Below are positions 14,401-25,905 of a stretch of DNA of 64,000 nt, one piece after another (within the stretch, counting starts at the first letter, position 1; each line of letters begins with the position of its first letter). The notes beneath the pieces were generated by a model. That model ran no database searches. It saw only the letters and a program-made list of their open reading frames with translations, and was not told the DNA's origin. This stretch comes from Crossaster papposus (taxonomy: Eukaryota; Echinodermata; Asteroidea; Velatida; Solasteridae). The translations under genes and the position numbers were made by a program. The stretch is taken from NCBI GenBank assembly GCA_037893245.1, contig JBAIAA010000654.1:1-64000 (forward strand), read 5' to 3'.

Positions 14401-17400
14401 AATCAGCATCAGATGACCAAACGTTGATGCAGAGAATAAACAGCAGACATCAGGACAATAGGTACAAATATAATCATGTTCTTACACTCTTCTTAAATGA
14501 AATTGAGTTGAGCAGGGTTTGAACCTGTGACCTCTGGATGAATTACCAAACTGGTGCTCTACCAACTGAGCTTATTCAGCCATTATATGTTGGCATTAGA
14601 CTCTTAGTTCTCCACATTCTTTCTCTCTTCAGTTTCTTTCAAGCTGAGCCTGATCACGAAGACATGTTTACCATCAAACATTACGCCGGTGATGTCACCT
14701 ACAATACCAGCGACTTCTTAGAAGCCAACCATGATGTCATCAATGATGACATCATCAGTATCTTTCAGAAGCATTGCTGTAACTTTGGCTTTGCTGGATA
14801 CCTGTTTGCTCCAGAGCTGAAGGCATTGCAAGGTCTGTCTCAAATTTAGCCTCATAATTCGTTGAAGAATTGCTTTGGTTTTTAACTTTGTATTTTATAA
14901 ATCAAAATCTTGTAGTAAAAATTGTTCCATATTGGTTGTTTTCTTGTGATGTTGTTTATTTTGACTGATCTTTTTGCTTCACTAGGGACAGCACCCAAGG
15001 GTTTCATGTTTAGAATCTCGCCCAGTCCACCTCCTTCAGAGAATGCTGGGTTAGTATAAGGAACATTAAACAGACAGTAACGAGAGGTTTACCGAGAGGG
15101 TTTGATCGGGTTTTACTGAGCAACCTGGAGTAATTGTTAGCAGAAAGATCATTTTATATTATACAATATGAAAGAGTGCACGGTTTTTTGTTTTTTTTGC
15201 AACAAAGTATGGATTTGAGAAAGTCATCCATCCATTCATTGTTAGAAAATTATATTTCTGTCCAGTTGATTTGTGTCGGTTTGTCCTCGCAGGAAAAGTG
15301 AGGACACGTCTTCCAGATCCAGTTTATCCCAAGACTTTCACGGTCGACTTGGTAGTCTGATGAAAACACTCTACCAAGCAACACCACACTTTGTCAGGTG
15401 TATCAGGGTAAGGGTTACTCCCCCCCCCCCCCCCCCCCCCCCCCCAAGCAACACCACACTTTGTCAGGTGTATCAGGGTAAGGGTTACCCCCCCCCGGCA
15501 AGTTTTAAATGTTTAACACGTTTGTTATTTGGTACAAAATTGCATGAAAATGTGTTAAGCTTGGTTCATACGTGAAAATGCAAAGTTAATTTTGTGACGT
15601 CAACAAATAATGTTTCCTTGTGACATTCTCCGTTACCTTAACAAATTCACTTCACATACGGATTCACATGAAATACGAACTGGACTTCAGTCAACTTAAA
15701 GTAAGAGACAATGTTTCTTGTAATATTTACTTGTAGTCCAATGAGAGAGAGGAAGCTAACTGCTTTGACAGCGATGAAGTCAGGAGACAAGTCCGTCATC
15801 TTCAGCTACTGGAGACAGTTCAACTCATGGCAGGAGGTGAGATAACAAATTCTTTCTAGTGTTCCTATCTCCTTGAAATCTTACTTTCTCCAAAATCCTT
15901 AAACAGTATAAAAAGATTTGGGAGAGCGATGAAGCGAAAGGTGTTGCATTGGGAAAGGAGGGAAAGGGGGGGCGAGGTGGAGGAAAGGGGGTGCGATTCA
16001 GGTTATCCACTTTACTTTTGAGAGCCCGAAAATATTCAGCCCCCTCCCCTTTTTGTGTATTTCGACTGCCAGCTTAAATATTCCTGCAAAGAATGTTCTG
16101 TCGGCAAATTGATTTGGAGCAACATCCATAAGTGGCAAGCCAATTTTGTTTATTTCTATTATTTTGTTTCTTTAGGATACCCTCGTCAGATGAAATTTGC
16201 ATCTTTTGTTAGTCGCTACCGGTTCCTAGCAAGACACCGAAAGCTGAAAGGACGGATAGAGAAAGCACAGGAGAACTGCAAAGTAAGCCAAGATTGCAAT
16301 TAAATTATGCTGGTTTATTGCTGATGTTTTACTCATAAAAGTTGTAATTTAAATATGATATGACAGAAAAACTATTAGAATCAGTCGTGGTTTTAATGTT
16401 CAAATTTTTATTTTGCCTTCAACTCAAATTGACCGTAACCTTGTTTTGTTGCAACTCAATAATTTGTACACGGATAGCATAATAATCTGGCATATGATTT
16501 ACTGCACAGTGTATGATATTTTTGCTGATTTAGAGCGATTCTTTGTAAAATTACTAGTTCACACTTTAATCAAAAATCTTTCACCGAGTTAATTGTGCTA
16601 CTTTTAGGTGATTCTAGACTGTTTTCTGCAGGCCATGGACCAGAGCAAATTGCCATACATCAGCACAAGATGGGCGCTAGGAACTAGACATGTCTTCCTC
16701 AGGTACAAAGCAACTCAAGTCTTTTTGGTGATCTATAAGCAAACTGTAATTCCTTGTAATACAGAACGTATAGTTATAGAAATCTGTGACTGAAGCTTGA
16801 GATTTTTCTGGTCTGTCATATTTGACTATAAATAATGCAAGGGTAAATTTAAAAAACAAAAAATAAAATCATGTGATTTTAAGCAGAATTTAAAGACTAA
16901 AGCCGCGTTCGCATTGGACTTTTTTTGGTAAAACCTACGGAGAACTTAACCAAATTAAATCCAATGCGGACAGGCGGTAACATTGTCAAATTGTCCATTT
17001 TACCCTCCGCAACAGTAAGATCTACAGGCCCAAGCTTCTAGCGGAGGATTTAACAACGTAACATTTGACAATATTAAGTCCAATGCGAACGCGGCTTTAG
17101 AGTATACTATTACCCATTCGTCCTTTGCATGTTTCCACCATAAACATACAGAGCCTTGAACTAGCAACGTGACACAATAAATATAGGTGAATCAGTGATT
17201 CCCATGTCTGTTGCTTAGTATTGTGGCTGCTGCCAGATCGAGGTCCTTCCCTCAAGCTTTAAGAAGGTGCAAAGAGCGAATTTCAGTTGGCGTCAGGACG
17301 TCGGAGACCCTTTAGTGGTATTCACCCTTTGCACACTTCCGCCATAAGCATACAGAGCCTTGAACTGGCAACTTTACACAATAAATCTAGCCGGCTCAGT

Positions 17401-19583
17401 GATTCTGCGTATGTTGTTTAGTATTGTGGCTACTGTCAGATCGAGGCCATTCCCTCAAGCCTGATGACTGTGCAAAGAGTGATTTGGTCATACTCGGTGA
17501 ATGATTAACCTGCTTGAATGCAGCCATAATGATATTTTGTTCCCTCGTTCTAGTGAGGAGGCATGGCAGTGTGTGGAATGCATGCGTGACAATAGACAAC
17601 GCCAAGCAGCAATCTTAATCCAATCTTTGGTGCGACGATTGATTTGTATGAAACATTGGCCAACACTCAAAGCCTTACTCAAGACAAAACTTGCCAACAG
17701 CAAACGCTTTCAGTACCTGGATACTGAACCAATCTATGAAGGGTGAGTGACAATATTCATTGCGGAATTTATTTCTGTTTCGTCGCGCTTCATTTGTTTC
17801 TCTATTTAACCTCTACTAATTATTTAATTTGTTGTTTAAATATTTGTAACCCCCCCTCCCTCCCAAAAAAAAGGACTAAAGATTTTATTTTTTTTGCATT
17901 TTCAAAAAGTACAAGCATTTAATGATACAATAAAACACAATAAAACCTTATCTTGTAAAATTCTGTTGCCCATTTTTATACACAAATTAAAATAACAGTA
18001 AAAAAGATATGAACAATTGTAAAAGATTGATTGAATGTTGATGATATAAATTGTGATTTTCATTTATTTGATTGTTCATATTGTAGAATCCAGTCACCCC
18101 CGTCTTCCATTGGCAAGACATCAGAACCGGACCGATGTCAGGCTGGTATTGTAGAACAGACATGTAACGTCTATGGCTTAGATGTGGTGAGTCATGAGAG
18201 GTTATTGATCACCGAGCTAGCCCGGTCAGCTGGCCAGTTCAATTATTTTTACTTTAATGAGCCGCTACTAACGCGTACATTTGGCTGTAATCTGAAGCTG
18301 TAAAAACGTAAATACACCACGTGAATTTCCAGCTTTTTGTTGTTGTTTTTGTTCATTTCAGTTTTGTTACAACATAGCTTACCCGACCCGACACCGACAC
18401 GACCTGAAGTCGGTTTCAGGTCAGGTCAGGTCGGTTTGGGTTTCAGGTTGGTTTTGCACAACATGACTTCACACTGACTTGTCTCAGTGATCATCCAGCA
18501 TCCTCCATGTTCTGCATTAGTACTCCCGCATCCTTTGCACCACATTGTGCTACTGCAACAACTTGTCTTATTTTCTATTTGACAATGTCTTATTTTGTCT
18601 CTTGCTAGAACCATCCACCACCCATCCCCAAGAGTCGACCCTACACGGTGTCAGGTGCAATCAAGGTGGACTTCCCACAAACAAGAATCATGAAATCAAA
18701 TTTTCCAGGCAAGTTTCATTTCTACTTCAGGAAAGTTTTAGATTTAGGATTCTCAAAAACACTTTTTTTTTCATGATTTAAAAAAAAAAAATTGGGGGGG
18801 GCGTTTGGGTTATTTATGTGGTGGCATTGGTGGCTTGTGCGTAAAGCGCTCGCCTCTCACTAATGAGGCCCTGGTTCGATTCCTGGCCTGGTCTACTGTA
18901 CTTAATCAAGTCCTCAATCTTTTATGAAAAGTTAAATTTCTCAGGAAACTATTGTTCGAATGGTGCGAAACTTGTTAAGAGCATCAGTTGTTTTTGTCTT
19001 TGCAGATACATGTTCTCGGCCATTGCTCATAGCCGGGGAACCAGTTTTAGTCACCGGTGTCTCTACAACTAAAGGTTTACTAGTTGTAGAACACAACGGC
19101 TGTACACTGCATGTACCGTATCAGTTCACACAAGTCAAGGTTGGTTATTGTCTCGCGTTAACTCATTTACTTGAAAATAATGGCAAGTATGCTTGCTGAT
19201 GGGACATTAGGTGTTACGTCATTAAATCTAGGATTTTGAATATCACCCCAATAAGGAAGTATGTTAAATGTTTAATTCAAACAAGACATTTTAATTTATA
19301 TTTATATTTTTTTGCATAAATTTTGCTTTAATTTTTTGTTCTCCATTTTATTAGCAAGGCCGAGATAAACATTTCTCAAGGATGAAATATATTTTTTGTT
19401 GGTTTTACTCCTGAACTCTTTCAATTAATTCCTAAAACCTGAAACCTGTTTTCTCTTTCTTGTATTACTCAAAATAAAGCGCTCAATACATGAAACAGCA
19501 GTTGTGTTGCAATCACAGGTTCATTTAGTAATTTATCCTTTACTTTTCAGACAAATGGAATAACAGTTGGCACCAAGATATGA
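5413..19583 (+). CDS. Unconventional myosin heavy chain, motor plus one IQ motif, 5' partial
   Basis: An actin-based motor that hydrolyses ATP. Exons: 5413-5639, 5890-6056, 9598-9694, 10710-10787, 11301-11460, 12067-12170, 12442-12568, 12912-13030, 13144-13279, 13563-13699, 13903-14076, 14361-14461, 14633-14832, 14986-15049, 15293-15407, 15737-15836, 16176-16282, 16632-16702, 17554-17742, 18087-18186, 18609-18708, 19006-19139, 19551-19583. Phases agree throughout, giving 946 residues to a TGA stop. Motor landmarks, in window residues: GESGSGKT P-loop (~133), switch I as NSDSSRM (~184), ERNYHIFDQ, switch II DMLGFE (~441), EQLCTNYCSETLQQYYNH, HYAGDVTY, TPHFVRCI, and one IQ motif (~779-798). The tail is short (~150 residues) with a proline-rich piece and no MyTH4, FERM, SH3 or coiled coil that I recognise. 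Switch I departs from the usual NxNSSRF and may alter nucleotide handling. I cannot fix the class: a Dachs-like (XX) or another short-tailed metazoan class is possible. The N-terminus lies outside the window or in an unseen exon. Confidence 0.92.
6718..6959. mobile_element. TTAA-ended miniature inverted-repeat element (piggyBac-like), 242 bp
   Basis: It starts TTAACCAGTTCGCGCCGG and ends with the inverse CCGGCGCGAACTGGTTAA. Terminal TTAA at both ends matches the target site of piggyBac-type transposons. There is no coding capacity. It lies in a myosin intron. Confidence 0.88.
7646..7807. repeat. 81-bp tandem duplication
   Basis: Two copies running from cctgtgtc(g/a)gttttgggcg to gtatacaatgtatagcc, differing by one base. 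The near-identity implies a recent event. Confidence 0.95.
9340..9504. mobile_element. TTAAAGGTAG-type element, truncated inverted copy
   Basis: It contains atttactatagaatacaacc and ends CAATGGTGTATCCTACCTTTAA. Only one end is present. Confidence 0.8.
9598..9694 (+). other. Myosin exon with the P-loop
   Basis: The exon follows a TTCCTTGCAG acceptor and completes a split glycine codon, then reads GESGSGKTHTS. This is the canonical myosin nucleotide-binding loop, intact, which argues for a real ATP-binding motor despite the changed switch I. Confidence 0.95.
10131..10184. repeat. 36-bp palindrome flanked by a 9-bp direct repeat
   Basis: GGCTGAACC occurs at 10131-10139 and 10176-10184. Between them is a perfect inverted repeat with 17-bp arms (ATGGAGGAATAAGAAGG and inverse) and an AA loop. 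The 9-bp repeats look like a target duplication. Confidence 0.9.
10710..10787 (+). other. Myosin exon with divergent switch I
   Basis: The exon reads VLRSLGCAKT, then NSDSSRM. It aligns with the usual VLEAFGNAKT...NNNSSRFGK. The SSR core is kept, while the second Asn is Asp, Phe is Met and, across the next junction, Lys is Cys. In other myosins switch I contacts the gamma-phosphate and magnesium, so ATPase kinetics may be altered. Confidence 0.85.
11486..11720. mobile_element. Inverted-repeat element with ~37-bp ends (GGGCCTTTTCGAAACCG)
   Basis: Left arm GGGCCTTTTCGAAACCGTTG and right arm CAACGGTTTCGAAAAGGCCC, extending through CTTTGGCTTTGGC and its inverse. It is flanked by CATAG or ATAG on both sides, a possible target duplication. 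It lies only 25 bp after a myosin donor. Confidence 0.85.
13563..13699 (+). other. Myosin exon with switch II and a serine-rich insert
   Basis: The exon opens with a Ser-rich stretch (SKSSTNHSSSSHSS) that sits where motors carry a variable loop, then gives GFIGIVDMLGFETTQ. DMLGFE is switch II (usual D-I-x-G-F-E). The next exon continues with the conserved EQLC helix. Confidence 0.88.
14508..14581 (-). mobile_element. tRNA-like sequence (pseudo-tRNA or SINE), minus strand
   Basis: Minus strand reads aagctcagttggtagagcac (good D-arm and A box) and cacaggttcaaaccctgc (T-arm and B box), but the acceptor ends do not pair. It lies in a myosin intron and resembles 48129-48188. Confidence 0.6.
15374..15513 (+). 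repeat. 70-bp tandem duplication of a myosin exon tail, donor and C run
   Basis: The last ~34 coding bases of the exon ending at 15407, plus its GTAAGG donor, recur 70 bp downstream (second donor at 15478). The units are separated by a 26-base C run (15420-15445). The second donor, if used, would add 70 bases and shift the frame. Confidence 0.92.
16897..17100. mobile_element. Miniature element with CTAAAGCCGCGTTCGC ends, 204 bp
   Basis: The ends CTAAAGCCGCGTTCGCATTG and CAATGCGAACGCGGCTTTAG are perfect inverted repeats. Outer TA on both sides could be the target duplication. Confidence 0.88.
17112..17477. repeat. Diverged direct repeat, two ~165-bp copies
   Basis: Blocks such as catacagagccttgaact, gtattgtggct and cagatcgaggyc plus ttccctcaagc occur in the same order at 17112-17279 and 17317-17477, with about 80-85% identity by eye. 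It lies in a myosin intron. Confidence 0.85.
18825..18895 (+). mobile_element. tRNA-like SINE head
   Basis: ggcattggtggcttgtgcgtaaagcgctcgcctctcac then ggttcgattcc: A- and B-box-like blocks with tRNA-like spacing. No acceptor-stem pairing. Confidence 0.6.
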
Positions 19584-20929
19584 TGAACCCAACAGAACAT
19601 ACCTCAGCCTCGAAGACTGATTGCAGATGGTTTCTTGAAATGGTTCCTTGAAGATGGTTCCTTGTAAACATGCTGAAGAAGTTACGGTTATTACCGGAGA
19701 CAAACATCAAGTATTTATTACATGTTCCAGACACTATTAAGTGGTCCCACCAACCCCATATAAGACGAGAGAGACTGGTCTAAGACAAGAACTAACAATA
19801 AGAAATGGCAAGTCTGGGAAAGATGGTCCCTGAGTGCACAGAATTCTGTTGAATTTATTCCATATGGCTAGACATTGGAGGTCTTTTCATCTAGGGTTGG
19901 TGTTTGATAGTCCATTTATTGGCATTCATACAGGGTAAACCTATACAATAGCACTGCCCGATTCGCATATAACTGTGATACACTTTTTTTTTACACAATG
20001 CCAAATCCACAAATTATTTACATGTAACAATCACTCATACAACTGTTGTACAAAAAGTTGTCACGTTTTGTAGAATTGTTGTAGAAATCAAAGAACGAGA
20101 GCTGCAGAAAGGTTTTATGAGAAATTATAAACATTGTACTGATATTTATTTCATTTTAGATTAACACTGATCAAAAGCAGGATTATTTTAATCTCATAGC
20201 AATTAACTTGCCATCAACAACTTGTGACAATTTGTGTTACAAGTTATTTGCAAACAGTAATTTTGAGAATTATGATTTGAGGGCACATTTTACTTTGAGC
20301 TCTCTAATTAAACTATAACTAATTTTTGGAAAAACAAGTTAAAATGGAAAAGTGCAAAAGCTTTCAACTGAACCTTTTCCTTTAGTTTTTCTTTAAGGTT
20401 AACTTGCCAGCTTATTTGTTTGTATTTATTATGTTTTGGAATTTTGGTATTTCCAAATTCTGAATCATTTCTTTGTAATTTATATAAATGGCATGATACT
20501 TAGGAGATGGTAAAAGCTGATAACCAACCCATGTATTACAAAATCAGATTTTTCTTCTTGGGGTGATTTTTGTTTTCCCCCCAAAGTGTAGTTTGCTCCT
20601 AAATTAAAACAGTAAAGCACCAATCACTGAATAATAATCTATATTTTTCTTTATCTTTTCCTTTAATACAAGATGTTACTTTTGTTTTATAATTGTACAT
20701 ACCATTATATTTATCTGTAAAATGCGACCATGCATGTATCTTCATATAACTGCTGCATATTAGATAATGTAAGAAATCTGACTCGCCAGCAAGATTACAA
20801 AGTGCTGTAACAATGAACAAATCTCACCTTAAAACTCGTTGATCATTTTATTCCTAACAAAGTAAACATGTCTGTACATGTACATAACAGTTTCATTATT
20901 TATAAGTTAACATTTATGAACAGACACAG

Positions 20930-20935
20930 AATAAA
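20930..20935 (+). terminator. Possible polyadenylation signal for the myosin gene
   Basis: AATAAA, 1.35 kb after the stop and before the convergent gene. It is assigned by position only. Confidence 0.35.
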
Positions 20936-21149
20936 GCAACCGTTTTTATATCCATGTACTATTTTGACTTGAGTAATTAATTCACTTAATACTGACAGTT
21001 TGACTTAAATTAAAAAGTGAGTTGCTTTTTAGCCAGTTGACGTGTATACACACAAAGTATTTCCAGAATATTATTCCTCATAATCAGAACAGTTGCTGTG
21101 GTGGGCGTGGCCTACTGGATCGGTGTAGTCTTGGCCCTGCCCGATCATA

Positions 21150-21410
21150 CTACCGACTATTACAGCCATTCTCAATCCAGCAGGCAATATTTCCTTCAGA
21201 TTGAATAAACGATTGTATATGTTAAGTAATTGACTAGGCTCTGCGTGACCATACCAACTGTTCTAATTCCAGCAGGCAAATTATCCCGATTGAATCAAAG
21301 ATTATCTTTATTTATGGAATTCACAATCTCTTGAATTCTTGAAGTAATTGGCTCTGCATTGTCATACCAACCTCCGATTCCAGCTGTTCTAATTCCAGCA
21401 GGCAAGCTTC
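21150..21410. repeat. Degenerate repeats of the last exon of the minus-strand gene
   Basis: CCAGCAGGCAA occurs at 21177, 21269 and 21395. The second is preceded by ataccaactgttctaatt and the third by ctgttctaatt with gtcataccaac further out. The third lies inside the terminal coding exon; the first two lie in its 3' flank. Confidence 0.65.
21307..21312 (-). terminator. Possible polyadenylation signal for the minus-strand gene
   Basis: AATAAA on the minus strand, about 10 bases after the stop at 21321. Use of this site would give an unusually short 3' untranslated region; a more distal site is equally possible. Confidence 0.3.
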
Positions 21411-24400
21411 TCTTCTCGCTTTGATTTGCTTAAGTATGACGTCTTTCTCTTTAATATAAGCACGCAGACCGAGCTGCCACAAGAAAATGGAAAAACCAAG
21501 CACATGATATTCACAGTATGTTCATAAAAGAAATGATGGCTGAGCTGAATGAGTTTTAAAGTTAGGATACACCATAGGTAGGATACACCATTGGTAGTTG
21601 ATTAAATCATCATAAAAGAGTGAATTTGGGGGGTTGTATTTTATAAGTTTAATATCTCACACTTGCCAAGTCCGATGGCTCGTCCTTTTGAAAATGGCTC
21701 TCAATTCTGGAAATAAATAAAAATTTCTTTTTTACGAAAGTTTAAATTAATATTAAAATACAGATCATAATTATTTCATATATTAGAAAAAACTGAATAA
21801 AGTTAAGTAAACATTTGTTGTAATTGAATAATGCAACTTATTGAATAATCTTTAGTGAGGGAGGGGGGGGGGGGGGGGGAGAGAAAATTGTGTCTGTGTA
21901 TTAATAAACTTACTGGTAGCATTTGACCAGAGTATCTTTGATGGACCACTGTAACTTACTGATGTCAGCTTGGTACTGTACCATGACGTTACTGCTGTCT
22001 GCATTGCCAATACCTGGCCAAGATAAATTAAACAAAATTAAAATGCGAGTAAATCCCCGTTTCCTTTCAAGACACAAGATGAGTAGGGGTCTTCCACTAA
22101 CCCACATGACCTGGTCTACATCCAGGTACGGGAGTGTCAGGGTTGTTATTGTAGTATACCCAGCAACATATGGGACCAAGCGACTCCCCAACCCCCCTTT
22201 AGTCTGAATTTGAATTATATAGTTGGCAAAGCATCCTTATGGAAACGTCACACCGACTTTTAGTCCCCCATACCTATACACTCCCTAGACTATTGTTACC
22301 TAACGCACCCCCCTAAAAAAAACCACAACATTCCGCCAGCACAATGACCACCACAAAGGAGGGGGTTCTCTCCGTCCCATATATTTCTGCCTTTTACCCC
22401 TTTAGTAGGCAAAGATTGTACAGCGCTATGCACAGTAGACAGCATCCTACAATTGGACCGTATTTCACAGATTATCTTTCAGGAAGACAGTGTGCCTTTC
22501 TTTTATTTATAATGACAAACTTACTGCTCGGGATATATTTTGAGGAAGAAATGTGTCTTTTGTATACATTTTTTTACCTTGCAAAAGATTTTCCAAGTCT
22601 TCAATCTCCTTTCTGATGATTTCTTCTGTCCTGTTGACTAAATACCTCCTGGAACAGAACATTAAAGAGAGAAAAACAATTGAAACCCCCCAAAACATGT
22701 TGCAGATGTTACATATTATGTTCTCTAGGGGGAGGGGGGTTCACTTTGAGAAAGATAAATTGGACCCACTCTTCATCATGCAGTAAGCTACCATCGTCGG
22801 CATAGATGCCCTGCTTTGCTCGTGTCTGTTTTCTGGACTCGTATGTTGGTTTCGGTGGAATGTGCTTCTCCTGTAACAATAAAAACATTAAGTCACCATT
22901 ACAAAAAAGCATTCTTTTTTTTTAAATCACAAATATTTTTTTTCTCCATTCGACAAACGGTTCATGTTGAATATTTGCTTATAGGTACAGCATTGCTTCA
23001 CTGCAGTGTATATAATGCAGTAGTCTTTCGCTTGAAGTGCCTTCTCATAAAACACCCCCCCCCCCCCCCCCCCCAGGAAATACATGACACAAAACACTCC
23101 AATAGGTATACCGCCTGCTCTTATGTTTAAATACAGAAAAAGAAAATTCCGAGTTGAAAAGCATTCTCTATGTGTAATGATTAAAGTTAATGCAAGTTTG
23201 TTGGGGTGTTTATTTGTTTGTTTGTTGGTAGCGCAAGGGGCTAAACTGGAGATTTTACTATAAATTCAGTTGAAAAGAGTTTCATCAGAACTGAAGTAAG
23301 GACTTACCACATCATAATGGAATAATTTTCTTGGATCCTGAAATAAAAATGAAATGACAGGTCTAAAGTTATGGAAGCTCAAACAAATCTTAATGTTTAT
23401 GTCTATTGAATCTGGAGAGTACTTCAGTACTTTTTCCCTATGAAATGGAGAGGCTAGTCATGGGATCTGCACTTATAATTTCAGTGTAAAAATCAACACA
23501 TTTGGTAAATATTTGCATGTGGAAAGATATTTCTTGGTGACTTACAAATGGTTTTGGAGGAGTAGGTATGACAGTATGAGGCAAGACATCATCAGCTTGT
23601 TGAACTGGAGGTACCGTGGGTAAGTCATCAACTTGATGAAGGAGAGAGGGTAGAAAGATGAGACAAGAAGATGAGGCCACTCCACACCTGACAGGTACAA
23701 ATGGGGGAGAAAAACGTGAAACAAAATATTAATCTCAAGCAATAATCAATGACCTTTCACTCAAGATATTAAAGGTGATACTCTTGCTCTGCTAAAAGTA
23801 ATCCATTTAACAAATTACTCCTTATGACTTATGGAAGAGAATGACTTTTCTGAATGAGTTTTCAAAACAAAAACGTGTATTGTTTTTGTTATGAGCATTG
23901 TGTAGAGCATTACATCAAGCTGTGCAAAAATATAGACTTAGAATTGGAGGTAGAATGTCAGTTAAAATTTGCTACTGTTGCAATAAACTGTTCTGTGTAA
24001 TGTTTCACACACGAACATTTGAAATGTTAAATTTAAAATTGAATTTAAATATTAATTTTGGGTGCCAAATACCAAATAAGCGGTGATGGAGTTTTAATAA
24101 ACCCAGGGATTGTCAATTTATAAGAGTCTGAAATTTGAAAAATGTCTGAAAGATGCATTTCTTTCTGTACTAATAACGTCTTTCTCTCGGTCTCGGAACA
24201 AAACAACAACAACAACAAAGTTTTACTGTATATGTAAATTCAACCAGAGGCTTTTAATTAAACTAAACTTAATTTTTCCCATTGCTAATAACTAAGCAGG
24301 ATAGTGAGAGTTCAAAGTGTGACAGTGGGTTCTGTTGTATGTTAAATTAAGGCATGGCTGGATAAAGTCGGAATTTGTGGATAGATATTTTTTTATAAAG

Positions 24401-25905
24401 AGATGTATGTACCAGTCCATGGGAATGTCTTCCGTCAGCCAAGGTCTCATTTGAGCAATGCCTTCTGGGATTGGTCGGTCCACCTTCTCTTCTTGGACTT
24501 TCCTTCTTTCCTTCCATCTTTTAATGTCCGCATCTTCAACTTCAAACTCGGCCGTCTTGTACAATCCACTAACATTCTTGGGTGTTTTTCCATCACCATG
24601 TTTTTCAGCAGATTCTGTTCTGGATTTCTGTTCTTGGGTTTCAAAAGTGAGGAACTGTTTTGGAACCGGTCTGTTTCCTGCGGCAGACCCAGGCCAGTGT
24701 CGGTTCCCTGCCTCCCGCTGGGGAATATTGGCAGAGCACGGCCTCTGACGATCCCTGACTCCGCCCCTGGGAAGGATGCTATTATCTTTTACATTACTGG
24801 ATGAAGATGATGAGACAAGACAAGCCTTGGCACTTTGGATCTTACGAACGTGAGGACTCGTACATGTAGTTCGTGAAGGTTTCTTGATGGTTGGTGGGGT
24901 AGGTTCAAAAAGAAGCTGTGCTGTACTGAGTCCACCGGAGTGGGTTGGTGGGGACGGTGCTGTGTGCTTGCAATGACATTTCTCTTGTACTGGTTTACCT
25001 GATGGAGGTCTATGCAGCACTAAATCTGTAAATATAAAAAAATCACAAATTCAATAATTATTAAAACTCAGCAATTAATGGATAAATTTCTATGCAAAGG
25101 GTTGAGCCTGAAATATTTGTCTCTCATTCACTATTTTTTTGTCTTGACTGACATTTAGTGAGGAAGTCGCTCAATTACAATTTATGGGAAACAAACATTA
25201 CAACTACAGTACCAATTTGAAACAAAATCAATAACAAAACATTTTCTCAAAAAGAATTTATACTTCCTACTATTCACTCCCTAAATTGAAGATTAATCAG
25301 TTCGCGCCTAAGAACGCATAAATACGCAAAGTTTTTCCCGTCTTTAAACACGTCTTGAGGAAATGTGTGGGTGTGCTTCCTGGTACCATCGGCCTGAACC
25401 CGCCTCTGATCGAGCTTTGTTAAAAATAATCCCGCTCCTCGGCTCGGTGATGTTTAAATAATCCTGGCGCGAACTGGTTAAAGCACACCCAACATAACCA
25501 GAACAAAAATGTTCATGTAGTTTTGTAACGAACAAACAGTAAACTTAAACAGTAAGTTCTACATGTACAACAAGACAAGAACAAATAATGTTTGAGTTTT
25601 TAATCTAATTACTGCGGGATCTCGCATCCTGGACGTCACAGTCGTACTCGTATTACTAGTACTAGTGCAATGAAGACTTCGTCCAACGTAGGCTAACATT
25701 GTAACAATGGCCCATTCATTTTGAGCGTCCGGAAACTAGGCAAACTAAAACTTCATGCAAAATCTTTTCCTTTCCACGAAATCACACGCTAGTTTCTTTA
25801 TAACAGTCTAAACAACTGCGTTAACATAATACCTTTGTTTTCGACACCCTGATCAATGTCTTCTACCGTTTTTACGATATTTCCTGTTGCCGTAGACGCC
25901 ATCAT
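21321..25905 (-). CDS. Unrecognised 440-residue protein, proline-rich N-half and coiled-coil C-half, complete
   Basis: Exons in transcription order: 25905-25833, 25025-24413, 23687-23546, 23337-23308, 22870-22770, 22648-22578, 22013-21914, 21706-21667, 21473-21321. Phases agree through all eight introns, from a double ATG (MMASTATGN) to TGA. Residues ~25-230 (one large exon) are rich in Pro, Ser and Lys and look disordered. A Trp-containing piece, RPWLTEDIPMDW, closes that exon. Residues ~300-345 (RTEEIIRKEIEDLENLL) and ~390-440 (an IKEKD, IKARREA, LELEQLESEV run) look helical, probably coiled coil. There is no signal peptide or membrane span. The exon 5 donor (GTGGGT) is weak but is the one that keeps the frame. 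Intron 8 uses a GC donor. It shares a promoter region with NPLOC4. The composition would suit a cytoskeletal or ciliary protein, but that is a guess; I do not recognise the family. Confidence 0.82.
21556..21655. mobile_element. TTAAAGGTAG-type element, short fragment
   Basis: It carries taggatacaccattggtag followed by ggggggttgtattttata. The terminal motif is locally duplicated (aggatacaccataggtaggatacacc). Confidence 0.7.
22155..22388. mobile_element. Inverted-repeat element with ATATGGGAC(C/G)GAG ends, copy 1
   Basis: It contains atatgggaccaagcgactcc at one end and ttctctccgtcccatat at the other, with agcacaatgaccaccacaaa inside. It matches the copy at 26668. Confidence 0.75.
25293..25481. 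mobile_element. TTAA-ended miniature element, shortened copy
   Basis: One end is TTAATCAGTTCGCGCC and the other is GGCGCGAACTGGTTAA; about 50 bp of the interior is missing compared with the 242-bp form. It lies in intron 1 of the minus-strand gene. Confidence 0.85.

Larger units (their letters stand above)
19584..21320. other. Convergent 3' flanks of the myosin gene and the minus-strand gene
   Basis: After the myosin stop the sequence is AT-rich and non-coding. AATAAA at 20930-20935 could be the myosin polyadenylation signal. On the minus strand AATAAA lies at 21307-21312, only about 10 bases after the stop of the neighbouring gene. Degenerate copies of that gene's last exon lie at about 21150-21300. 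Confidence 0.5.

Noticed and set aside
14508-14581. Functional tRNA gene
   Set aside because: D- and T-arm motifs are good, but the acceptor stem does not pair and a second similar copy suggests a tRNA-derived repeat.
18365-18450. Regulatory array of caggtc motifs
   Set aside because: Looks like a short degenerate simple repeat in an intron; no symmetry or conserved spacing.
21030-21066. Another TTAA-type element end (ccagttgacgtgtatacac)
   Set aside because: Only a weak match to the terminal motif and no second end.
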